A model generated the notes under the pieces. The model was not told where the DNA came from. It made no database searches and worked only from the letters and a program-made list of their open reading frames with translations. From Planctomycetota bacterium (GTDB taxonomy: Bacteria > Planctomycetota > UBA1135): 8,669 bases of DNA. Positions within the stretch are counted from its first letter, which is position 1. Every line of letters starts with the position of its first letter. This document shows, piece by piece, positions 1 to 6,102 of this stretch. The stretch covers positions 1-8,669 of the forward strand of contig JAKVCF010000097.1 in NCBI GenBank assembly GCA_022447335.1. Direction: 5' to 3'. A program made the translations under genes and the position numbers.

Positions 1-1
1 G

Positions 2-1042
2 CTATTTCTAAATCTCAACGAAGCGCATGCCCCGTACACAGCCCCACGCGGATTTGATGACTTCGAACGCTTCCTCCCTCCTGGCACGACACTTGAGGAT
101 CTACCCGACGGCTACTTCGGATACGCCGCGGATCGCCGTGACTACAACAGCGGCGCACGCGAACTCCTAGACGCCGAGCCAGAAATTCAACGAGCACTCT
201 ACGACGCCAGCATCCTCTATCAGGACAGCCTGCTCGACCGCCTATTCAAGGGCATGCGCGAGCTTGAGATCATGGAAGAAACTCTGGTCATCGTGACCTC
301 TGATCATGGCGAAGAATTCAACGAACAAGGTCGCTTTGGCCATCAACTCTCCCTGAGCGACCGATTACTACACGTGCCATTGATCCTACGCTACCCCGAG
401 TTGCTGCCGGCCCGCGCACGCGTGGCCGAGCCGGCCTCCTTGGTCGATGTCTTCCCTACTGTACTCGGCGTGATCGAAGCTAAGAGTGGCGTGAAACCCA
501 AGCCAGAGCCCTCACTACAGGCCCTGGAGGGATTCGATCTTTTGCCACGGATGCGGGGGGAGGCGGTGATGCCGCGTAATTGGGTGATGGCGCATGCCGA
601 CAACCCAACCGACTATCTAGTTGGATTCTCAAATTTTGCTTTGGATGGTAGCTTTCCTCTCGCCAAAAACTCTATGCATGCAATCACCATGCTGCGACGC
701 GGATCGCAGAAGTACTTTCGCTTCGGTGACGGCTTCGAAGCTTGGCTCGACCTTGCATTTGACCCGCACGAGGATGCTGCCGAGCGTGACGAAGTAGAAG
801 CCAATCCGGAACTCCCAGCCGAAGCTGCTGCCTTCTCGCAAGGCTTGGATCACTTACTTGAAACGCTCATGATCCGCCGCGAAATGTTAACCGGACAAGT
901 CGCACGATTTTCTCTGTCAAAGAACCGCGGAGCTACTGGCATCGAACTCCACAACCTAGAACTAGCTGGCTACATCGGCGAACAACCGACCTCACGCGAA
1001 ATCTATCCACCCCCCCTACCCGCACAGGTCATTCCTGACTAG
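2..1042 (+). CDS. Sulfatase family protein, C-terminal part (5' end outside window)
   Basis: The reading frame is open from base 2 to the TAG at 1040-1042, giving 346 residues of an alkaline-phosphatase-fold sulfatase. It starts inside the fold with LFLNLNEAHAPYTAP, the usual strand and metal-side loop before the central region. The motif TSDHGEEF (D101, H102 of the visible part) supplies the conserved metal-binding Asp-His. It is followed by GRFGHQLSLSD and HVPLILRYP, then LVDVFPTVL, the normal sulfatase order. The C-terminal part has the family's DLAFDPHED element and ends with an LELAGYIGE-like signature. Such enzymes hydrolyse sulfate esters, often of polysaccharides, and are commonly exported or periplasmic; the signal peptide and the Cys/Ser modified to formylglycine would lie upstream and cannot be checked. 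An internal ATG at 254 is not the start, because homology runs through it. A phosphatase or phosphoethanolamine transferase relative is possible but less likely. Substrate unknown. Confidence 0.88.
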   Translation, partial: LFLNLNEAHAPYTAPRGFDDFERFLPPGTTLEDLPDGYFGYAADRRDYNSGARELLDAEPEIQRALYDASILYQDSLLDRLFKGMRELEIMEETLVIVTSDHGEEFNEQGRFGHQLSLSDRLLHVPLILRYPELLPARARVAEPASLVDVFPTVLGVIEAKSGVKPKPEPSLQALEGFDLLPRMRGEAVMPRNWVMAHADNPTDYLVGFSNFALDGSFPLAKNSMHAITMLRRGSQKYFRFGDGFEAWLDLAFDPHEDAAERDEVEANPELPAEAAAFSQGLDHLLETLMIRREMLTGQVARFSLSKNRGATGIELHNLELAGYIGEQPTSREIYPPPLPAQVIPD

Positions 1043-1051
1043 CGGACTGCC

Positions 1052-1507
1052 TCAACTTACGTGGAAAGCACTAGCCTCCCAAGCCGAATACATGATCGCG
1101 AAGATAACCGTCAGTAAGTGAGCAAAGGCGTAGCCCATCCGGTCGTAGTGGCGCCACCGCCAATCGGGACGCACAAGGCGCTTCATCCACCAACGCAGGA
1201 TGGATGCCTCAAGCACAAGCGTGGTAATCAGCACCACCGCGTAGCTCGACCACAAGGCCATCGCATCGAAATATTGGCCGGGATAGTAACCCCTGTGGTC
1301 GTGGCCTGCCACTGGACCTAAGGCATCTGACTGCACCACCCACCCACTGGCGAGCCAAACAGCTAAGACTGCGGTTAGACACATCCAGCTCGTCCGACTG
1401 AAGTCGCGGCCGAAAATAAACCAGATCGCCCACCACTTGACCAGCATTGCCACCCCAAACGACACAGGGTGCACCAGGGCCTGAAGACTCCAGGCGAGTG
1501 GGCTCAT
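1052..1507 (-). CDS. Small four-helix membrane protein of unknown function
   Basis: This is a 151-residue hydrophobic protein whose family I do not recognise. Four membrane segments can be read at about residues 15-33, 41-59, 83-104 and 124-143. The segments are rich in Trp (KWWAIWFIF, RWWMKR), with positively charged loops at GRDFSR (33-38) and at about 105-123 (KRLVRPDWRWRHYDR). Between helices 2 and 3 lies a polar loop with HDHRGYYPGQYFD (69-81), possibly a metal- or ligand-binding patch, though this is only a guess. I chose the ATG at 1507 because it overlaps the DUF971 stop as ATGA and has a G-rich stretch about 8 bases ahead. A GTG at 1537 would add ten residues. It is the last gene of the minus-strand block and converges on the sulfatase gene. 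It is real by composition and coupling, but its function is unknown. Confidence 0.75.
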   Translation of the reverse strand: MSPLAWSLQALVHPVSFGVAMLVKWWAIWFIFGRDFSRTSWMCLTAVLAVWLASGWVVQSDALGPVAGHDHRGYYPGQYFDAMALWSSYAVVLITTLVLEASILRWWMKRLVRPDWRWRHYDRMGYAFAHLLTVIFAIMYSAWEASAFHVS

Positions 1508-1815
1508 GACGGGATCCCCCCGGGCGGGTGACGACACATAGCGTGCAGTAACTCGAGTCGATAGATGCCTGAATCGTGGCCATCACTGAATAGCAGGCGA
1601 TAAGCGTAATTCCCGACTGGCTGCATATCTACCACGCTCAAATCTTCCGGCACCGTGGTCGGATCGAGCAATCGTTCGCCCGTCACTTCACTGACACAAA
1701 ACGCACACGGACAAGCAATACGGAGGTCGCGTGGCCGCAATCTACCCTCAGTGCCGTCTTGCCATTTCAGCACGATGTCCTCGCCGCCTCGGCGCAGGCC
1801 AATCAAAGTGTTCAT
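1504..1815 (-). CDS. DUF971 (gamma-butyrobetaine hydroxylase-like N-terminal) domain protein
   Basis: This 103-residue protein is essentially one DUF971/GBBH-like N-terminal domain. Residues 16-22 (LKWQDGT) form the first strand and turn. RIACPCAFC (32-40) carries Cys35, Cys37 and Cys40, and FSDGHDSGIYRLELL (76-90) carries His80. In human gamma-butyrobetaine hydroxylase the same domain binds structural zinc through a CxCxxC plus a distant His, so a Cys3His zinc site is likely here. The 2-oxoglutarate-dependent catalytic domain is absent. Free-standing bacterial members are small cytoplasmic proteins often linked to iron-sulfur or metal handling, but no function is assigned with confidence. 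Its ATG overlaps the stop of the Myb/SANT-like gene (ATGA), and its own stop overlaps the next ATG in the same way. There is no Shine-Dalgarno sequence of its own, so translation probably depends on coupling. Confidence 0.88.
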   Translation of the reverse strand: MNTLIGLRRGGEDIVLKWQDGTEGRLRPRDLRIACPCAFCVSEVTGERLLDPTTVPEDLSVVDMQPVGNYAYRLLFSDGHDSGIYRLELLHAMCRHPPGGIPS

Positions 1816-2579
1816 GCTTGGGCAGAGCCGTCGATCAAATGATCGTTGACCAGCTCGGCGTTGGGGTCGTCACGACGATAACGCAACGCGACATTCTCCC
1901 GGCCCATATCACGCAAACGATCGGGACTCTTCTTCAGCCCCAGATCGTGCGCCTTACTCACCACGCTCTTCAGCGTTCGGTCCAGCTGCTTAGCAATATC
2001 GAGGTTGGGAGTCTCAGGATAAAGCATGCGCAGCTTTTCGACATCTTCGGGACGCCAGCGAGGCATTCGCACACGCTCTCCTGAACCATGGCGACGCTGA
2101 AAACTCTTATCCTTGGCAAGGCAGTACTCCGATGCCTTGGCGTCGATTTCACGGATCGGACGCCCAAGGATAACGACTAGGTCTTCGTCAGTACGTGTGC
2201 CGTAGTGACGCTTCAGCGCTTGAATGTCTTCGGCGGTCCAATCGCCCATTGCCAAACTGCCACGCAACTCGTCGACCTTACGGAGGATATCCTTCGTATC
2301 ACGGCGCAACACCAACTCAATGACTGCAAGCTCGGCTGCGCCCCAGTACTCCTTGAGATTGTGAACCTCTGAAGGAGTCCACGGGCCAAAGCGCGGATCA
2401 CCTTTGAAAACTTTCTTAGCGATGCGGCGGACACTCTCAACGGAACGATTCAGCTCGCGCGCGAGCACGCCGTCCGGCACCTTGCCGTACTTGCGCCGGA
2501 GCCGCTCAAGCTCGGCTTGCGACCACGGGCCCTTACGGCGCCCAGCGGTGCGCGTCATTTCGCGTCGTTCTGAGTCCAT
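1812..2579 (-). CDS. Protein with four tandem Myb/SANT-like helix-turn-helix repeats
   Basis: From the ATG at 2579 this is a 255-residue, basic, soluble protein. It consists of four related units of about 42 residues, each opening with a Trp (W19, W67, W114, W175). The units begin GPWSQAELERL, GPWTPSEVHNL, GDWTAEDIQAL and PRWRPEDVEKL, and each continues with an LxxxY/W, a small turn and a second helix-turn-helix, e.g. LARELNRSVESVRRIAKK. The last unit ends KSVVSKAHDLGLKKS and resembles GcrA-type and phage SANT-like DNA-binding domains. A linker of about 18 residues with many Arg/His separates units 3 and 4, and a charged tail of about 40 residues follows. Sequence-specific DNA binding is the likely role (inference); no effector domain is seen. 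The start is uncertain: a TTG at 2618 gives 268 residues and an ATG at 2558 gives 248. GGAAGGGGG lies directly before 2579. It overlaps the DUF971 start by 4 bases and follows enzyme I after a short gap. Confidence 0.8.
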   Translation of the reverse strand: MDSERREMTRTAGRRKGPWSQAELERLRRKYGKVPDGVLARELNRSVESVRRIAKKVFKGDPRFGPWTPSEVHNLKEYWGAAELAVIELVLRRDTKDILRKVDELRGSLAMGDWTAEDIQALKRHYGTRTDEDLVVILGRPIREIDAKASEYCLAKDKSFQRRHGSGERVRMPRWRPEDVEKLRMLYPETPNLDIAKQLDRTLKSVVSKAHDLGLKKSPDRLRDMGRENVALRYRRDDPNAELVNDHLIDGSAQA

Positions 2580-2624
2580 CCCCCTTCCAGTATGGTCCCC
2601 CGGAGGTCCTGAGTGCAAGTCTGC

Positions 2625-4376
2625 TTATGAACGAGAAGGCATTCTCTCGCGAACGACCTCGCTCCATGACCTCTCAGCGGCCTCACGAAGCATCAGGTGC
2701 GACTCTTCGGCGCTTTCCTGCTGGCTCGCGGCACGCGCTAGATCGGAAAGCTCTTCTTGCGAAAAGCGACGCAGAATCGCCTTCAACTGCGGAACAAAGG
2801 GGGTTGCAACCGAAAGTTGTGAGAATCCAGCGCCCACCAGGAAGAGCGCCCCCTCCATCTCACCTGCCATTTCTCCGCAAACCGAGACTGGAGTGCTCGC
2901 TTCGGCACAGGTTTCTGCAATGTGGTGCAGAACGCGCAGGTGCGCCGGGTGATACGGCTGGTAAAGATCCGCCACCCAAGGGTTATCGCGGTCCACCGCG
3001 AAAAGGTACTGCACGAGGTCATTAGTCCCCACCGAGACAAAATCGACTTCCGGAGCGATCTCGCGCAGCGCCATAGCAGCCGCCGGAACCTCGATCATGC
3101 AACCAAGCGGCGGCATCTGGCTCTCGGGCGGAAGAGTGGCCTGGATCAGTGCACGCGTCTCCCTAATTTCTTCCCGCAAGGTCACCATCGGCAACAACAC
3201 GCGCACGTCGCCAGCGTCGCCAGCTTCGATCAGTGCCTGAATCTGAGCGAGCAGTAGATCCTTCCAGTGCAAACCTAAGCGCAACCCACGCCACCCCAAA
3301 GCCGGATTCGCTTCGGTCGGCGTCTGGAAGTAGCGCAACTGCTTGTCATTGCCAATGTCCAGCGTGCGAAAGACTACCGGCTTTCCTTGGAAATGGTGTA
3401 ATACTTCGCGATACAGCTCGGCCTGTTCGGAAACGGCCGGAAAAGTCGGCCTCTCCATGTACGCAAACTCAGTACGAAAGAGCCCTACTCCATCGACACG
3501 AGCAGGATCAATACTAGCGAGGTCACGCGGCGACTCGACGTTGACCAAGATTGGAATGATCTGTCCGCATCGCATGACCACAGCTTCGCCAGCGTCAGCA
3601 AACAGCTGATCCTGAATGGCCGCGTTCTCTTCCGAACGCTGTGCAGCAGAGATCAGCTCTCCTTCATCAGCGCCCAGTAACACGCGCCCAGAATCGGCAT
3701 AAAGCACCATCGACTCGCCCGGCTCGATACGCGCCACGATCTGCTCGACCCCAGTGACCGTCGGCACCCCGAAGGAGCGCGCAACTACCGCGCCATGGCT
3801 GAATCGTCCGCCCCGCGCACAAACCACGCCGGCTAGGCGCGCACGCGGCACACGGGTCAGCAAACTAGGCACCAATTCTTCAGCGATCAGGATTAGTGGG
3901 CCCCCATCGGGGTCGGCTAGCTCACCGCTTCGATCCAGGGCCAACTCTCGCTGCACCGCATGCCAAGGATCACGAAGATCGGCTGCCCAATTCTTGATAT
4001 CCCCCCCCTCAAGCGCGTCGAAGAGCTTGCTGAATTTCTCGACTACAATCTGGATCGCGGACTCGGGTGCATAGCATTCGGTACGGATCAGATTGCGAAT
4101 TTCATCGAGCGCTGCCGGATCCTGCAGCACGGCGATCTGCGCACCGAAAATCGCGGCATCCTGCAGCCCGAGTTCCTGTGCAGTCGCACCCTGCACGATC
4201 TCCAGACTCTTGATCGCGCGCTGGCGGGCCCCTTCAAATAACCGTACCGCGGCATCGACCTGAGTCGGAGTGATGCGGCGCTCGCGGCCGACTTCCTCCG
4301 CTGCATCGACCAGAACCGCAGGCCCGACGACGATGCCGGGCGCGACCGGCAGACCCTTCAACTCGAGACGGGTCAC
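2625..4376 (-). CDS. ptsP: Phosphoenolpyruvate-protein phosphotransferase (PTS enzyme I)
   Basis: Enzyme I takes phosphate from phosphoenolpyruvate onto a histidine and passes it to HPr, the first step of the phosphotransferase system. At 583 residues it has the normal full length. The N-terminal HPr-binding and swivel part covers about 1-235, with LKGLPVAPGIVVGPA at the start and the phospho-acceptor His194 in GGRFSHGAVVAR. The PEP-binding barrel follows, with GLFRTEF (Arg301), FRTLDIGNDK (Arg337), MIEVPAA (Glu429), SVGTNDLVQY (Asn452, Asp453), DRDNP (Arg463) and catalytic Cys500 in SVCGEMAGE. There is no GAF domain, so it is ptsI-like in architecture. Phe192 replaces the Thr usually found two residues before the active His. 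The GTG start at 4376 overlaps the glyQS stop (GTGA), and GAGGAGG lies 16 bases upstream. No HPr, IIA or sugar permease gene is in view, so the role may be regulatory or served by HPr elsewhere. Confidence 0.95.
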   Translation of the reverse strand: MTRLELKGLPVAPGIVVGPAVLVDAAEEVGRERRITPTQVDAAVRLFEGARQRAIKSLEIVQGATAQELGLQDAAIFGAQIAVLQDPAALDEIRNLIRTECYAPESAIQIVVEKFSKLFDALEGGDIKNWAADLRDPWHAVQRELALDRSGELADPDGGPLILIAEELVPSLLTRVPRARLAGVVCARGGRFSHGAVVARSFGVPTVTGVEQIVARIEPGESMVLYADSGRVLLGADEGELISAAQRSEENAAIQDQLFADAGEAVVMRCGQIIPILVNVESPRDLASIDPARVDGVGLFRTEFAYMERPTFPAVSEQAELYREVLHHFQGKPVVFRTLDIGNDKQLRYFQTPTEANPALGWRGLRLGLHWKDLLLAQIQALIEAGDAGDVRVLLPMVTLREEIRETRALIQATLPPESQMPPLGCMIEVPAAAMALREIAPEVDFVSVGTNDLVQYLFAVDRDNPWVADLYQPYHPAHLRVLHHIAETCAEASTPVSVCGEMAGEMEGALFLVGAGFSQLSVATPFVPQLKAILRRFSQEELSDLARAASQQESAEESHLMLREAAERSWSEVVRERMPSRS

Positions 4377-5854
4377 GATGAGCCCGAAGAGGCCTCCTCA
4401 ATACGCGAGTCAGGGCGCCTCCAATCGGCGATCTTCTGGTCGAGCACGTCGCGCAGTTCGGAGATCGCCACGCGCTCCTGCGTCATCGAATCGCGCTCTC
4501 TCAGGGTAACCGTATCCTCGCTCATCGTGTCGCCATCGATCGTGATGCAGAAGGGTGTCCCTATCTCATCCTGACGACGGTAGCGGCGACCAATCGACTG
4601 ATTCTCTTCGATAGCTGTGCGAAAGTGACAACGTAACTGCGCCTCGACCTCAGCGGCCCTCTGAGGCATGCCCTCCTTTTTGACCAATGGGAAGATGGCG
4701 ACTTCAATGGGCGCAATCTTCGGGTGCAGGTGTAGCACGACACGCTTGTCCTTCCCTTCGCCCTCTTCATCATAGGCGTCAGCCAGAAAGGTCATCGCAG
4801 TGCGGTCGCAACCGGCTGCCGGTTCGATCACGTAGGGCACCACGTGCTCGTTGGCCTCTTGGTCAAACCAACTGAGCGGCTGGCCGCTAGCCTCGCCGTG
4901 CTTACGCAGGTCGTAGTCAGTGCGATTAGCCACACCCTCAAGCTCTGACCAACCAAAGGGGAAGAGATACTCGATATCGCCACAACCGGCTGCGTAGTGG
5001 GCCAACTGATCGGAAGTGTGCTCGCGCATACGCAGCTTTTCCGGGTTCACCCCCAAGTCGAGATACCACTGATAACGCTCATTCTGCCAGTAGCTGTACC
5101 AAACCGCAGCTTCTTCCGGACGGCAGAAAAACTCCATCTCCATCTGTTCAAACTCACGCGTTCGAAACACAAAGTTCCCAGGCGTGATTTCGTTGCGGAA
5201 AGACTTGCCAATCTGCGCGATCCCGAACGGCAACTTCTTCCGCGTCGCGGTGACCACATTGTTGAAGTTAATGAAAATGCCCTGCGCGGTCTCGGGGCGC
5301 AAATAAGCCACACTAGCTGACCCCTCAACAGCGCCAACCTGGGTCTGAAACATCAGATTGAACTGACGCACATCAGTCCAATCATCGGTTCCCGACACCG
5401 GGTCCTTGATCCCTTCATCCAAAATTAGCTGCTTCAACGCGGCGTTATCACCCAGCGCCGCCACAAGCTTCGCCATCAACGCATCGGCTTTGTCCAACCT
5501 GCCTTTCTTGCGATACTTTTCGATCTTGCTCTCGACTAAGTGGTCCGCGCGGTAACGCTGCTTTGAAGTCTTGTTGTCGATCAGTGGATCGCTGAAGCCG
5601 CCGACGTGCCCCGAAGCCTCCCAGACGCGCGGCGACTGGATAATCGCCGAGTCCAAGCCGACCACATCCTGTCGGGAATACACCATGGATTCCCACCAGG
5701 CCTCTATAACCCGCTTCTTCAACTCGACGCCAAGTGGCCCCCAGTCGTAGGTCGAACCCTGACCTCCGTAGATCTCGGAAGCAGGGAAGACAAATCCCCT
5801 CCGCTTGCAAAGCGAAACAATCTTGTCCATGACAGAGGGCGCGGGCTTGGCCAT
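4373..5854 (-). CDS. glyQS: Glycine--tRNA ligase, single-chain dimeric (GlyQS) type
   Basis: This enzyme charges tRNA-Gly with glycine using ATP, in the cytoplasm. The 493 residues match the dimeric class IIa type, not the split alpha/beta type. The N-terminal region has FPASEIYGGQGSTYDWGPLG (23-42). Motif 1 surrounds SPRVWEASGHVGGF (74-87). Motif 2 runs FRNEITP to REFEQMEMEFF (219-243), with the arginine that binds ATP. Motif 3 is EPAAGCDRTAM (344-354). An insertion with coiled, charged sequence lies at about 108-160. The anticodon-binding domain fills about 378-480 with APIEVAIFPLVKK, DEIGTPFCITID and TVTLRERDS, and a short Ser/Glu-rich tail ends the protein. The ATG at 5854 has no Shine-Dalgarno sequence; TAGAAT stands 9 bases before it, which suggests a leaderless transcript. 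A later Met9 also fits the family start. It is the first gene of its block and shares GTGA with enzyme I. Confidence 0.97.
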   Translation of the reverse strand: MAKPAPSVMDKIVSLCKRRGFVFPASEIYGGQGSTYDWGPLGVELKKRVIEAWWESMVYSRQDVVGLDSAIIQSPRVWEASGHVGGFSDPLIDNKTSKQRYRADHLVESKIEKYRKKGRLDKADALMAKLVAALGDNAALKQLILDEGIKDPVSGTDDWTDVRQFNLMFQTQVGAVEGSASVAYLRPETAQGIFINFNNVVTATRKKLPFGIAQIGKSFRNEITPGNFVFRTREFEQMEMEFFCRPEEAAVWYSYWQNERYQWYLDLGVNPEKLRMREHTSDQLAHYAAGCGDIEYLFPFGWSELEGVANRTDYDLRKHGEASGQPLSWFDQEANEHVVPYVIEPAAGCDRTAMTFLADAYDEEGEGKDKRVVLHLHPKIAPIEVAIFPLVKKEGMPQRAAEVEAQLRCHFRTAIEENQSIGRRYRRQDEIGTPFCITIDGDTMSEDTVTLRERDSMTQERVAISELRDVLDQKIADWRRPDSRIEEASSGSS

Positions 5855-5883
5855 CAGGGGCGGATTCTACGGGCGCGCCCCTG
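5855..5883. repeat. 8-bp inverted repeat abutting the glyQS start codon
   Basis: CAGGGGCG at 5855-5862 and CGCCCCTG at 5876-5883 are perfect inverted copies separated by 13 bases. The inner copy begins at the base next to the ATG. The -10-like TAGAAT lies in the loop, so the repeat could be an operator over the promoter, or an RNA hairpin occluding the start if the transcript begins further upstream. A further palindrome, GGGCGCGCCC (5871-5880), overlaps it. Confidence 0.55.
5864..5869 (-). promoter_or_regulatory. Possible -10 box of glyQS (leaderless start)
   Basis: The minus strand reads TAGAAT, five of six bases of the TATAAT consensus, ending 9 bases before the ATG at 5854. Transcription starting the usual 6-8 bases downstream would begin at or next to the A of the ATG. 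That fits the absence of a Shine-Dalgarno sequence. The -35 position (about 5887-5892) reads TTTTTG, a poor match, so the call rests mainly on spacing. Confidence 0.4.
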
Positions 5884-5887
5884 CACC

Positions 5888-5906
5888 AAAAAACGAGACG
5901 CTCGCC
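5888..5906 (-). terminator. Possible intrinsic terminator after the plsY-gpsA-phosphatase block
   Basis: Read on the minus strand the sequence is GGCGAG, loop CGT, CTCG, then TTTTTT. The stem has four G-C pairs, extendable by two G-U pairs into the T run, with a three-base loop. It lies about 200 bases after the phosphatase stop and 33 bases before the glyQS ATG. It could end block A or act as an attenuator in a glyQS leader. The stem is short, so it may be weak. Confidence 0.4.
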
Positions 5907-6102
5907 ATCCAAACATGAACACGAAAAATAAAATAAATGCTTTTATTGCATGTACTTAGGTTCATCATTGAGGACGATATTTCCCCCTTATAGATCTTTC
6001 GATCCCTTAGATCTCTTGCTAACGAGCGATCTGTCCACTTGGAATTTCGCCCACGACCCTCTATCGCAAAGTGCACAAGTTCGGACTGATTAGCGAAGAA
6101 GG

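Larger units (their letters stand above)
5855..6102. other. Intergenic region between the metallophosphatase and glyQS genes
   Basis: This is the longest gap in the window (248 bases). It is distinctly more A+T-rich than the genes, with runs such as AAAAATAAAATAAATGC near 5925-5940. On the minus strand it holds, in order of transcription, two AGATCT palindromes 18 bases apart (5992-5997 and 6010-6015), an isolated TATAAG (5987-5992), the A+T-rich stretch, a hairpin followed by six T, a TAGAAT box and an 8-bp inverted repeat next to the glyQS ATG. A 79-codon reading frame crosses it from a TTG at 6106, but its codon use is unlike the neighbours and I do not call it a gene. No T-box signature or tRNA is visible. 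Confidence 0.6.

Noticed and set aside
254..1042. The sulfatase starting at the ATG at 254
   Set aside because: The same frame is open back to base 2 and the upstream residues show the sulfatase pattern, so the gene begins outside the window.
1052..1537. A longer membrane protein starting at GTG 1537
   Set aside because: The ATG at 1507 gives the same ATGA overlap seen at other junctions and a better ribosome site; the extra ten residues look like DUF971 tail sequence in another frame.
2404..2952. A 182-codon plus-strand reading frame opposite the Myb/SANT-like and enzyme I genes
   Set aside because: It is antisense to two well-supported genes, spans their junction, and its protein is low-complexity Ser/Arg-rich with no domain.
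5448..5912. A 154-codon minus-strand reading frame overlapping the glyQS start
   Set aside because: It is a frame shadow of glyQS, whose conserved motifs are unambiguous.
5855..6102. A glycine T-box or riboswitch before glyQS
   Set aside because: I searched by eye for the T-box signature (AGGGTGG followed by ACCGCG) and glycine-riboswitch-like folds and found neither; AGGGTCGTGG near 6051-6060 is only a partial resemblance.
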